A DNA stretch of 15,801 bases, from the NCBI GenBank assembly GCA_910584495.1, contig CAJUAR010000053.1, positions 4,070-19,870 of the forward strand, given 5' to 3'. Source of the DNA: an uncultured Muribaculaceae bacterium. Its GTDB lineage: Bacteria > Bacteroidota > Bacteroidia > Bacteroidales > Muribaculaceae. Positions 5,624-13,979 of the stretch are shown here, one piece after another. The translations under genes were made by a program, and so were the position numbers. The notes under the pieces were generated by a model, which worked only from the letters and a program-made list of their open reading frames with translations, was not told where the DNA came from and did not search any database. Within the stretch, counting starts at the first letter, position 1, and every line of letters begins with the position of its first letter.

Positions 5624-7663
5624 TCAGAGTTTTACCATGGTTATTTTACCATTTTCGATGCCGGAGCTTAGGTCGACAGTCACGCGGTAGGTAGCGCCTT
5701 GTTCGAGCTGCACACCGTCGGCAAGTTCGAAGTTGCCGGTGTTTTTGAGCAGTTTGGAGGTGTCGCCTTGCATAGCGAGAGCGTCCTGGCCAAATTCACC
5801 ACCCCAACCGTCCTGATGGAAGAACTTGAACGAGAGGTAGTCGAAGCGGAAGCGGTCGCCGATAGCCGAGCCGTTTTCGGGGCCGGCGTTGCCGGTGAAC
5901 TGGAATACGCCCTTGCTCACTTCAGCCAGGCAGTAGGCAGCCCCCGGAGTCCAGCCGAACTGCGAGCTCATCGATGGCGACCCTACGCCCCAGCCCATCA
6001 GCCACAGAGCGCCGGTGCCGTCGGCCTGCAGCTGCATCTCGGAGCCGTCGGCGTTTACGCGGATTGCGCTGAGGGTGCCGTTGAGCTTGTCGAGTTTGAT
6101 GTTATAGTAGCCGTCAACGGGCAGGAAGGTGATGTCGTAGGCATCTTCGTCGAAACGGAAGTAGTCGGGGTCGCAGTAGAGGTTGTCGAAGGCCGAGAAT
6201 TCACGGAACTTGAGTTTGGAGTTCTGAGTCATCTCAATAACGGTGGAGTAGAGCTGGTTGTCGGAAGTGCTCATCTTCTGGTCGTTGAGGAAGATGGGCT
6301 TTTCTTCGAACTGCTGCTCGCCGTTGAAGTCGACGGTCATCACGGCATCGTGAATGCCCTGGGTAAGGTCGACGGTGATTACATAGACACCGTTGTCCTG
6401 AAGCACGACGCCATCCTGGAGGAAGAGGTTGCCGTTGTCGTGGCCGTTGCCGTCGGCACCGGTTCCCACGCCGATGAGGTCGGATTTCGACACGAGATCG
6501 GCACCTGTGAGCTCAACACCCCATCCCATCTGTCCGAAGAACTTGAAGTTGATGGCATCGGTTGCAACGGTCTTGCCGCCCACAACAGTGATTTGATATG
6601 TCTTTTCGCCTGTGGGAGCCATACATAGGGCTTTTTCGGTGGTCCAGCCCACAGTGTTGGACAATGAGGGATGTCCTATACCATCGCCGATAATCCAGAG
6701 TGCGCCTGTGCCGTCCTCGTTGAGGGTTGCGGGATCGTTGCCCATCAGCTTGTAGACGCGGAAGTACTTCATCTTGGTGTCGGCAATGATGCGGTAGTTG
6801 CCGTTATATGCATTGAAGGTTAGAGTGCCGTCGGGGTTCTTGCTGAAATAGTCGGGGTTGATCCACCATTCGTTGAAGTCGGGGAAGCCGTCGGGAGTGA
6901 GCACGTCGCCTTTGGCAAGGTTCATGTCAATGCCCGAAGTAGTTTCGTCGATAGCTTCGAGACGCTGTCCGTTGAGGGTCATTACCACGAAGGGCGAACC
7001 TTCGAGGGTGAAGGTGTTGAACGAAATTGTGTAGCGGCCGGGAGCAGAGTTGGAGAAAGGAATCATGCCGGTGGTGAAGGGCTTGATTTCGCTGTTCTCA
7101 TAGCCGAAGGTGATTTCGTTGCCGTCGGGAGTGACGGGGCTTGCCACAATCACACCTTTCATTTCGGCGGGGAAACGCTGGGTCATTGCATAGACGTGGT
7201 CCTGGCCCTCTTGTTTCTTCATTGTATATTTGTCGCCGTTCTCGGCCACAAAAGTCAGCGAGGGGTAGTCTGCATGCTTGATGTTGACGTTGAAAATCTG
7301 CTCGGTGATGGTGAAGTGGATGTTCTGCAGAGTGAGACGCAGAGTGGCATTGCCGTCGGGGATGTTGGCATAGTAGGGCACGAAGATGCGGTCGGTATAG
7401 TCGACACCGCTCACTTTTGTGCGGATCACTTTTTCGCTCACCATTTCGGTGCCGAAATAGAGCTCGGCATGGATGGTGGACAGAGGCACGTCGTTGTCGG
7501 TGGCTTTGACAGTGAACGACAGGCTGTCGCCGAAGCATGCGCTGTCAAGGTTGCCGCTGACCTCCATCACCGGGTTGCCCGGGGCCATTTTGTCATCGTC
7601 GGAGCAAGCCGGCATGAGAGTGGTAGCAGCCAGCGCAACGGCAAGTAATTTGATATATTTCAT
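5624..7663 (-). CDS. Surface glycan-binding lipoprotein (SGBP; SusE/F-position protein)
   Basis: A 679-residue lipoprotein: signal peptide with lipobox LMPAC (Cys20) followed by SDDDK, an acidic stretch typical of Bacteroidota surface export. An Ig-like N-terminal region (about 30-130) is followed by a linker region and two tandem repeats (about 245-445 and 478-677). These share DGTGALW (317-323, 548-554), a downstream G-G-G-x-PS-S pattern ending in GW, and FKFF-Q-GWG/GWGGE. The GH30 gene starts 41 bp upstream and the GH3 gene follows. The same slot in the B. thetaiotaomicron beta-1,6-glucan locus holds the SGBP BT3313. The role inferred is holding glucan at the cell surface next to the GH30 enzyme and SusCD. 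The aromatic-rich repeats suit carbohydrate binding, but the binding residues cannot be named from sequence alone. Confidence 0.85.
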   Translation of the reverse strand: MKYIKLLAVALAATTLMPACSDDDKMAPGNPVMEVSGNLDSACFGDSLSFTVKATDNDVPLSTIHAELYFGTEMVSEKVIRTKVSGVDYTDRIFVPYYANIPDGNATLRLTLQNIHFTITEQIFNVNIKHADYPSLTFVAENGDKYTMKKQEGQDHVYAMTQRFPAEMKGVIVASPVTPDGNEITFGYENSEIKPFTTGMIPFSNSAPGRYTISFNTFTLEGSPFVVMTLNGQRLEAIDETTSGIDMNLAKGDVLTPDGFPDFNEWWINPDYFSKNPDGTLTFNAYNGNYRIIADTKMKYFRVYKLMGNDPATLNEDGTGALWIIGDGIGHPSLSNTVGWTTEKALCMAPTGEKTYQITVVGGKTVATDAINFKFFGQMGWGVELTGADLVSKSDLIGVGTGADGNGHDNGNLFLQDGVVLQDNGVYVITVDLTQGIHDAVMTVDFNGEQQFEEKPIFLNDQKMSTSDNQLYSTVIEMTQNSKLKFREFSAFDNLYCDPDYFRFDEDAYDITFLPVDGYYNIKLDKLNGTLSAIRVNADGSEMQLQADGTGALWLMGWGVGSPSMSSQFGWTPGAAYCLAEVSKGVFQFTGNAGPENGSAIGDRFRFDYLSFKFFHQDGWGGEFGQDALAMQGDTSKLLKNTGNFELADGVQLEQGATYRVTVDLSSGIENGKITMVKL
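5633..6232 (-). repeat. SGBP internal domain repeat 2 (protein level)
   Basis: Encodes residues about 478-677. Landmarks are DGTGALW (nucleotides 6002-6022), FKFFHQDGWGGE and YRVTVDLSSGI, matching repeat 1 in order and spacing. The two units are clearly diverged, so the duplication is old. Boundaries are approximate. Confidence 0.7.
6329..6931 (-). repeat. SGBP internal domain repeat 1 (protein level)
   Basis: Encodes residues about 245-445 of the SGBP. Landmarks are DGTGALW (nucleotides 6695-6715), FKFFGQMGWGVE and the closing YVITVDLTQGI. Boundaries are approximate. Confidence 0.7.
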
Positions 7664-7704
7664 GGGATATAATTCTTTGGATTAGTTGAAACTTTGTGAA
7701 GTGT

Positions 7705-9207
7705 TTATTTCCACGAAAGAGATACAATGCCGCCAGCGGGCACGGTTACGGGGAAGTGGTGGTTTCCGTCGTCGACGGTAAGGCGCACGTCCTCGCTCTT
7801 GCGGTTGCTCAGAGCCATGGCATAGGAACCGTCGGGGTTGCGGAATGCCGAGTAGGTGAGGCCCGAGGTGGTGAAGCCTGATGTGCCTATGCGCTTGGCA
7901 TCGGGTTTTACAACGGCCGACATGTGGGCCATGATGTAGTAGAACGAGTTGCGGGTGATAGTCTTGTAGTCGTCAGCGATGTCGACGGCACCAAAGCCGT
8001 TGCTGCAGCCGCCCGGCCGCCAGGGCCCGCGCTTTGAATCGAGCATAAGATTCCAGATGATGGAGCCGCGAGACCAGCGGTTGACAGTTCCGAGAGTGAT
8101 TTGTTCCATGTCGTCGACGAGGCGTTTTGCGAGGTTGGAGCCGTCGTTCCAGTCGCCGGCAGTCGATTCGGTGAAAATCAGCTCTTTGTCGGGGTTTGCT
8201 TTGTGCACGTTGTTGAGTTCGTCCACATTGCCGCCATAGTTGTGGTATGCAGCTCCGGCGATATACTTCGAGGCTTCGGCATCGGCATAGATCTTTGTGG
8301 GATAGCTTTTTTGGTCGGCCATGTTGTCGTAGTTGTAGTTGTGGTCGAAAGCATAGATTTTTGTGTCGATGCCGTTTTCCTGAAATTTAGGTCCGAGAGC
8401 GGTCTTGATGAAGTCGCGCTGCTCTTCCCATCCCATGAACATCGAAGCCGAGTTGCCGCGGTTTAGGGGTTCGTTCTGCGGCGTCATGCCGTAGATTTTG
8501 ATACCCTCGTTGTTGAAAGCCTTGATCCACTTCACAAAGTAGGTGGCATAGTCCTGGTAGTAGGCAGGGTTGAGCTGGCCGCCAGTCCAAGAGATGTAAG
8601 GCTTGAGGTCGGTGAGATTGTTTACCTTCATCCAGCGCGGTGCAGTCCACGGTGCAACCATGATTTTGAGCGATGGGTTGATGGCAAGAATCTCTTTGAG
8701 CACGGGGATGATATACTTAGTTTCCTCGTCGGTGAGGGCAAAGTTTTCGATACCTTCCTTGTCGCAGCAGGTGTAGTCGCTGAGCGAGAAGTCGGAGGCC
8801 CCTATTGGTACACGCACATAGCTCATGCCGTAGCCGTCGGTGGGCGAGAATGTCTCTTTGAGGAAGGCCGCACGGTCGGCAGCAGTCATTTTGAGCAAGT
8901 TATATGCAGTGGAGCCGGTGATGGCAGCTCCAAATCCGTCGATGGTCTGAAACTCCTGCGAGGGGTTGATGCGAATGGTAGAGGGCGACATGTTGTCGAC
9001 CTTGCTGAAAGCGAGCCACGATTCGGTGAGGTCCTTTGCGCGGTTCGATGTTGTGGTGAGCATGCGCACATCCTCGGTCGTAGCGGGCTGGTCGGGTTGT
9101 TCGGGAGTAACCGGAGGCTTGGGGTCGTCGGCAGAATCTCCGCCGCACGATGCCAGAATCATACCGGCTGCGAGCATTGCAGATAAAGTCATGCGAAACT
9201 GAATCAT
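7705..9207 (-). CDS. GH30 endo-glucanase lipoprotein, probably beta-1,6-glucanase
   Basis: A 500-residue glycoside hydrolase family 30 enzyme. The signal peptide ends in lipobox MILASC (Cys21), followed by GGDSADD and a Pro-rich linker (about 29-42), so it is an outer-membrane, probably surface, lipoprotein. The (beta/alpha)8 domain starts near FQTIDGFGAAITGS (86-99). Glu246 in TPQNEP is the acid/base and Glu347 in IFTESTAGDW is the nucleophile, the usual GH30 pair. A C-terminal beta domain (about 420-500) completes the fold. It starts 23 bp after the susD stop. The closest functional model is the B. thetaiotaomicron endo-beta-1,6-glucanase BT3312 (GH30_3), which occupies the same operon position. 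Other GH30 activities, such as glucosylceramidase, fit the context less well. An internal start at Met6 would still keep the signal peptide; no Shine-Dalgarno decides between them. Confidence 0.92.
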   Translation of the reverse strand: MIQFRMTLSAMLAAGMILASCGGDSADDPKPPVTPEQPDQPATTEDVRMLTTTSNRAKDLTESWLAFSKVDNMSPSTIRINPSQEFQTIDGFGAAITGSTAYNLLKMTAADRAAFLKETFSPTDGYGMSYVRVPIGASDFSLSDYTCCDKEGIENFALTDEETKYIIPVLKEILAINPSLKIMVAPWTAPRWMKVNNLTDLKPYISWTGGQLNPAYYQDYATYFVKWIKAFNNEGIKIYGMTPQNEPLNRGNSASMFMGWEEQRDFIKTALGPKFQENGIDTKIYAFDHNYNYDNMADQKSYPTKIYADAEASKYIAGAAYHNYGGNVDELNNVHKANPDKELIFTESTAGDWNDGSNLAKRLVDDMEQITLGTVNRWSRGSIIWNLMLDSKRGPWRPGGCSNGFGAVDIADDYKTITRNSFYYIMAHMSAVVKPDAKRIGTSGFTTSGLTYSAFRNPDGSYAMALSNRKSEDVRLTVDDGNHHFPVTVPAGGIVSLSWK

Positions 9208-9230
9208 AAATGTTTATAGATGAAGAGAGA

Positions 9231-10760
9231 TTAATATCCCGGGTTCTGCACCACGTTGGGGTTGGTGTCGAGAACGTTTTGAGGGATGGGCAATAAATAA
9301 GAATTCTTGGAGTAAGGAACAGCGATTGGCAGACGGCCCGGGTCGTTACGCTGAGCGGCAGCCATTGTTTCTTCGACAAGGTCGAGGCGCACAAGGTCGT
9401 ACCAGCGTTCGCCTTCACAGGCCAGCTCCAGACGGCGTTCGTTTACATAAACGGAGAGAAGGGCATCTTTATTGCTTTTTTCGGCATTTGTCAGTTTGGC
9501 CACTCCGGCACGTGTACGGATCTGGTCGATGATAGCAGCAGCTCCGGCAAGGTCGGGAGTTTCACCAAGAATGAGGGCTTCGGCTTTGAGAAGCAGAAGG
9601 TCGTCGTAGCGGAGGAAGAACACGTTGCTGTAGCCCGAACGGACTTTGTACATGAAAGCATAGTTGTCCGAGGGGTAGTAGTTGCTCCATGCGCACTCGT
9701 AGTAGACCACAGTCTGTTCTTTTCGTTTGGTATCGCCTACGCGGTCGAAAGCGGCGAGAAGGTCGCGGGAAGGTGTAATCCACTTAGCCCAAGAGAAAGC
9801 TTGGTCCCAGTTTTCGAGGCAGCGGCCATACATCCACGAGGCCCAGTTGCCCGACCCAACGGGATAGTGAACCTCAAGAATTGATTCTACGGAGTTGGTG
9901 AAGAGGGGAGTAGCGGTGAAACCGTCTTTCACAGCTCCGTCGATGTTGAACAGGTCGCCATATTCGGGGCAGAGGTCATAGCCGCGTTCGGTGAGTTCGT
10001 CGACATATTTGATGACCATGTTGTAGTCGCGCATGGGTTTTTCGGCATATACCTTTGCCAGGAGAGCGCGAGCCACGTCCTTGCTGAAGCGTGTTTTGTC
10101 GCCGTTGCCTTCGGGGGCATAGAGGTAGGCGTCTTTGAGGTCCTTGAGGATATATTCGTAGGCTTCGGCCTCGGTGTTCTGTGCGGGGAAGTAGCTTTCG
10201 TAGGATTCCTCGATGTTGTCCGAAGTAATGTCCTTGGGAACAGTGGTGATGATTGGAATATTACCCCACATGCGTACCATTCTGAACCAGATGAAAGCGC
10301 GGAGAATTTCGGCCTGGGCGCGCATGGTGTTGATTTCGGCCTCGGTAAGGCTCTTGTCGGCAACCGAAGCCACGCCCACGATGAATTTTGTGCACTTTGC
10401 GGCCTGGAGCATGTAATAGTCCCAGTCGCGGTTCACGCACTGAGTAGTACCGTTGAGGTCGTTTGTGGCAGGGTCGACAACTTCCGAACCTGTAGTGCCG
10501 GCGTAGGCATTGTCGCTGTGCACATCGCCGATGAGCAGATAGTCGAGCTGCAGGAAGTCCTGGTTGCCACGGAAGTCCTCGTATAGGGCTGTGAGCGCGC
10601 TTTCTGCATCTTTACGGTTTTCGTAGATGATTTCTTCCTCGACGTTTTCGATGCCTTCGGTAACGTCGGAGTATGTGTCTACGGGGTTATAGTCGAGGTC
10701 GCACGACACTGTGGCCATCGACATTGCGGCCAAGCCGCAGAGCATATATTTGAGTTTCAT
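9231..10760 (-). CDS. susD-like: SusD-like glycan-binding outer-membrane lipoprotein
   Basis: A 509-residue SusD/RagB family protein with lipobox MATVSC (Cys20). Family blocks are AQAEILRAFIWFRMVRMWG (148-166), the C-terminal RYDDLLLLKAEAL (384-396), ERRLELACEGERWYDLVRL (441-459) and the closing LLPIPQNVLDTNPN. SusD proteins act as a lid on the SusC pore and help capture oligosaccharides at the cell surface. The gene begins 15 bp after the susC stop and ends 23 bp before the GH30 start, so the three are one operon. Length is normal and no key block is missing. Glycan specificity is inferred only from the neighbouring enzymes. Confidence 0.95.
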   Translation of the reverse strand: MKLKYMLCGLAAMSMATVSCDLDYNPVDTYSDVTEGIENVEEEIIYENRKDAESALTALYEDFRGNQDFLQLDYLLIGDVHSDNAYAGTTGSEVVDPATNDLNGTTQCVNRDWDYYMLQAAKCTKFIVGVASVADKSLTEAEINTMRAQAEILRAFIWFRMVRMWGNIPIITTVPKDITSDNIEESYESYFPAQNTEAEAYEYILKDLKDAYLYAPEGNGDKTRFSKDVARALLAKVYAEKPMRDYNMVIKYVDELTERGYDLCPEYGDLFNIDGAVKDGFTATPLFTNSVESILEVHYPVGSGNWASWMYGRCLENWDQAFSWAKWITPSRDLLAAFDRVGDTKRKEQTVVYYECAWSNYYPSDNYAFMYKVRSGYSNVFFLRYDDLLLLKAEALILGETPDLAGAAAIIDQIRTRAGVAKLTNAEKSNKDALLSVYVNERRLELACEGERWYDLVRLDLVEETMAAAQRNDPGRLPIAVPYSKNSYLLPIPQNVLDTNPNVVQNPGY

Positions 10761-10775
10761 ATTGATAACAGGAGA

Positions 10776-13745
10776 TTAGAATTCGACATTGAGACCAAAT
10801 ACATAGCTCTTGCAGTGGGGATAAGTGCCCCAGTCGATGCCTTGCACGTGGCCGTTGTTGCCCCACTGGTTAACTTCGGGGTCCATGCCCGAGTAGTGGG
10901 TGAAGGTGATAAGGTTGGAAGCGGTGAAGTAGGGCTGAACTTTTGAGATGCCGAGTTTCTTCATCCACTTACCACGAATGTCGTAGCTGAGCGAAATGTC
11001 TTTGACGCGGATGTAGCTGCCGTCTTCAACGAAGTATGTTGAGTTGCGCATGTTCCAGCCGGCCTTTGGCATGTCGGTAATCTGGCCGGGGATGCGCCAG
11101 CGGTCGAGCACCTTGGTGGTCTGGTTCTTGCCGTCGTACATACCTTCGGTTTCCATACGCGAGGCATTGAATATGTCGTTGCCATATGCGCCCTGCAGGA
11201 ATATGCTCAGGTTGAATCCTTTGTAGGAGAATGTGTTGGTCATACCGAATGTGAAGTCGGGGTTGGGGTCGCCGATATATGTGCGGTCCGACGATGAGAT
11301 GCGTCCGTCGCCGTTGAGGTCTTCGTACATCATAAGGCCTGTTTCGGGGTCCACACCGTTGGCAATGTAGCCGTAGAAACCGCCGAGAGAACGGCCGGGT
11401 TCGTTGCGGACAACAGCTTCGTTGACAGTCTCGCTGGTGACGGCGTCGAGATATACCTTCTGGAGTTCGAGTTTGGTGAGTTTGTTTTTGTTGAACGACA
11501 TGTTGAGGCTTGTTGTCCACTCGAATTCGCCGGTAAGGTTGCGCGAGGTGATGCTGAATTCAAAACCTTTGTTTGTCATCTCGCCTTCGTTTCGCTGTAT
11601 GGAGTTTGCTGCAGCGGAGCCCGAAGGAAGAGATACCCACATGAGCATGTCGGTGGTTTTCTTGTAGTACCAGTCGGCAGTGAAGTCGATGCGTCCGTTG
11701 AGAACCGAGAAGTCTACGCCCACACCGGTCTGTGTGGTTGTTTCCCATGTGAGGTCGCGGGTGCGGAGGTTTGCCTGGCTGATGGTGGGCACAGAAGTGG
11801 AGTTGCCTTCTTCAAACCAAGGAACACGGTTGATGTTGTAGCGCTGCAGGTAGGCATAGTCGCCAACGCCGTCCTGGTTGCCGGTTTTACCCCAGCCGGC
11901 GCGGAGCTTGAGGTCGTAGATCCAGTCTATGTCCTTGAGCCATTCTTCCTGCGACATGCGCCATGCAGCCGAAACCGAGGGGAATGCTTTCCAGCGGTGG
12001 TCGGGATGGAGTTTCGACGAGCCGTCGTAGCGCAGGTTGGCAGTTGCAAGATATTTCGAGTCGTAATTGTAGGTGAGACGTGCGATATAGGACATGATGC
12101 CCCACTGGGAAGCACCCGAGCCTGTGCCGGTCCAGCTGATCATGTTTGCGGCATTGAGAGTTTCGATATTTCCGTTGCGGAAGTACTGGCCGTTAATCCA
12201 GTTGTTGGAGTAGTCTGAATCGGTCCACGAAGTGCCGAGCATCACACCGAAGCTGTTTTTCTTGATGTCGAAGTTATAGTTGACCACATTATCCCATGTC
12301 AGGACGGTGTTTCTTGTTCGTCCGTCATAGGCAGTGCCGCCTTGTTCGCGGCCCCATGTGGTGAGTTCGGGATCGAGGAAGGATGTGTTCCAGCCGTGGC
12401 GGCGGTCCAGAGTGAACTTGGAAGAGAATGTCAGGCCCTTATAAAGGTCGAAGAGCAGCTCGCCCGAAGCGATGAGTCGGTCTTCGCGGTCGCGGTTCTT
12501 TTCCTGACGGGCCTCGTTTTCGAGCGGGCTCTGCATGTTCAGGCCGTAGAAGTTATTATAGTACTGGTTCGGTTTTTCGGGGTTCCAGACAGGGGCATAA
12601 GTCGGTGTGTTGATAACCGAAAGGATTACACCGCCACGGTTTCCGACAGTACCCATTGCTCCGCCGCCGTTGGAGGAATAGTCGGAGTAGACAATGTTTG
12701 CCTTTGCGGTGAGCCAGCTGCGGAGTTTGCCTTGTACGTTGGCGCGGAAGTTGAAACGCTGGAAGAAAGAGCTTTTGAGGATACCCTGGTCGCGCTGGTA
12801 GCCGCCGGAGATGTAGTAGTTGATTTTTTCTGATTGCTGCGATACGGCCAGCTGGTAGTTCTGTGTGTTACCCGTGCGGTATGTTTCATCGAACCAGTCG
12901 GTTTGGTCGGTGAGGCCGTCGGGAAGTTTGATAAGGCCGATTTCATCCATAAGGTCTTTGTACTGAGCGGCGTTTAGCACGTCGATTTTTTTAGCCACTT
13001 GTGTGAAGCCGCCTTGCAGGTTGAGCGAAATCTTGGCATTTTCCGATTTGCCCTGTTTGGTTGTGATAATCACAACACCGTTCGCACCGCGCGAACCGTA
13101 GATTGCAGCCGACGATGCATCCTTGAGAATCTGCATGTTTTCGATGTCGCTCGGCGAGAGGAAGTTGACATTGTCCACGGGCACACCGTCCACAACGTAG
13201 AGAGGTTCGTTTGAGCCGTTGAACGATGTTGTACCGCGCACACGCACAGTCATTCCGCCACCGGGAGCACCTGTTGGTTGCTGAACCGATACGCCGGCAG
13301 CTTTGCCCTGGATTGCCTGGGCTGCCGAGATGATGGGACGGTTTGCAAGTGCTTTTTCATCGACGGTAGACACAGCTGTTGTAAGGTCTTTGCGTTTTAC
13401 TGTGCCATAACCGATAACAACTACCTCTTCAAGGTTGAGGTTGTCTTCGTTCAGAACAATGTTCATATTTGGGGCTGCTATTACTTCTTTTGTCACATAG
13501 CCTATGTAGCTGACAATAAGAGTTGCGCCTTCGGACACTTTGATGGTAAAATTACCATCGTAGTCGGTGGTTGTTCCGATGCCCGGATTGCCTTTAACAG
13601 TTACGCTGACGCCGATTAACGGCTCTTGGCTCTGGTCGGTCACTGTGCCTTTAGCGGTAATTTCTGCGGCATACGCCCATAAATTACCAAATAGCAACAT
13701 TGCCACGCATAGAGCCGATGTCAATAGATTGAACTTGGCTTTCAT
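10776..13745 (-). CDS. susC-like: SusC-like TonB-dependent outer-membrane oligosaccharide transporter
   Basis: A 989-residue SusC/RagA family transporter. A signal peptide (about 1-27) is followed by a carboxypeptidase-regulatory-like domain (about 30-100, with GVSVTVKG and YDGNFTIKV). Next come the TonB-box-like EEVVVIGYG (106-114), the plug (about 115-230, with PLYVVDGVPV and the ILKDASSAAIYGSRGANGVV block) and the beta-barrel to the C-terminal aromatic GLNVEF. It imports oligosaccharides across the outer membrane using TonB energy, together with the SusD protein encoded 15 bp downstream. It is the first gene of the PUL operon, and the regulatory gap in front of it is the only large one on this strand. 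There is no extra STN domain, so direct anti-sigma signalling is unlikely. Confidence 0.96.
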   Translation of the reverse strand: MKAKFNLLTSALCVAMLLFGNLWAYAAEITAKGTVTDQSQEPLIGVSVTVKGNPGIGTTTDYDGNFTIKVSEGATLIVSYIGYVTKEVIAAPNMNIVLNEDNLNLEEVVVIGYGTVKRKDLTTAVSTVDEKALANRPIISAAQAIQGKAAGVSVQQPTGAPGGGMTVRVRGTTSFNGSNEPLYVVDGVPVDNVNFLSPSDIENMQILKDASSAAIYGSRGANGVVIITTKQGKSENAKISLNLQGGFTQVAKKIDVLNAAQYKDLMDEIGLIKLPDGLTDQTDWFDETYRTGNTQNYQLAVSQQSEKINYYISGGYQRDQGILKSSFFQRFNFRANVQGKLRSWLTAKANIVYSDYSSNGGGAMGTVGNRGGVILSVINTPTYAPVWNPEKPNQYYNNFYGLNMQSPLENEARQEKNRDREDRLIASGELLFDLYKGLTFSSKFTLDRRHGWNTSFLDPELTTWGREQGGTAYDGRTRNTVLTWDNVVNYNFDIKKNSFGVMLGTSWTDSDYSNNWINGQYFRNGNIETLNAANMISWTGTGSGASQWGIMSYIARLTYNYDSKYLATANLRYDGSSKLHPDHRWKAFPSVSAAWRMSQEEWLKDIDWIYDLKLRAGWGKTGNQDGVGDYAYLQRYNINRVPWFEEGNSTSVPTISQANLRTRDLTWETTTQTGVGVDFSVLNGRIDFTADWYYKKTTDMLMWVSLPSGSAAANSIQRNEGEMTNKGFEFSITSRNLTGEFEWTTSLNMSFNKNKLTKLELQKVYLDAVTSETVNEAVVRNEPGRSLGGFYGYIANGVDPETGLMMYEDLNGDGRISSSDRTYIGDPNPDFTFGMTNTFSYKGFNLSIFLQGAYGNDIFNASRMETEGMYDGKNQTTKVLDRWRIPGQITDMPKAGWNMRNSTYFVEDGSYIRVKDISLSYDIRGKWMKKLGISKVQPYFTASNLITFTHYSGMDPEVNQWGNNGHVQGIDWGTYPHCKSYVFGLNVEF

Positions 13746-13834
13746 TTAGATTAGGTTAAATTATATGATAATGTTAGATGTTTTATTTTTTTAAGGTATG
13801 CAGAGCTGTTGGTGCCTATGCTGCATCGCTGCAA

Positions 13835-13842
13835 CAAAATTA
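13835..13842 (-). promoter_or_regulatory. -7 box for the PUL operon
   Basis: On the minus strand the sequence is TAATTTTG, a full match to TAnnTTTG, about 90 bases before the susC ATG. No TTG is found at the expected -33 distance (13860-13866), as expected of an activator-dependent promoter. Confidence 0.55.
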
Positions 13843-13896
13843 CTCTTTATTTTCACTCCTTTAATAGAAGGTAAAGGCCGAAAGTAAAAGAAACGC

Positions 13897-13919
13897 CATG
13901 TTATCTATTTGATAATATG
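13897..13919. promoter_or_regulatory. 23-bp imperfect dyad, candidate activator site
   Basis: CATGTTATC (13897-13905), a TATTT spacer and GATAATATG (13911-13919) form an inverted repeat with 8 of 9 positions matching. It lies about 55 bp upstream of the -7 box, a common position for an activator. It is a plausible binding site for the adjacent SusR-type regulator, but this is inference. Confidence 0.4.
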
Positions 13920-13979
13920 ATATTTATATAAAGAACAGATTTGTAAAAAGTAAGAAATTTCTTTATGCAAAAAAGCGGT

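Larger units (their letters stand above)
13746..13979. promoter_or_regulatory. AT-rich control region upstream of the PUL operon
   Basis: A 234-bp gene-free region between the regulator stop and the susC start. It holds the -7 box and the dyad listed separately, and an untranslated leader of roughly 80 bases. There is also an AT palindrome (AAGAAATTTCTT, 13952-13963) just past the regulator stop, too weak to call a terminator. No tRNA or small ORF of note was seen. Confidence 0.7.

Noticed and set aside
5699..6628. 309-codon plus-strand ORF inside the SGBP gene
   Set aside because: It is a shadow of the lipoprotein on the other strand: Val/Glu/Ala-rich, with no recognisable domain.
13798..13826. 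ATGCAG/CTGCAT pairing in the susC leader, possible riboswitch or attenuator
   Set aside because: A 6-bp stem with a 17-base loop is too weak, and no known riboswitch pattern was recognised.
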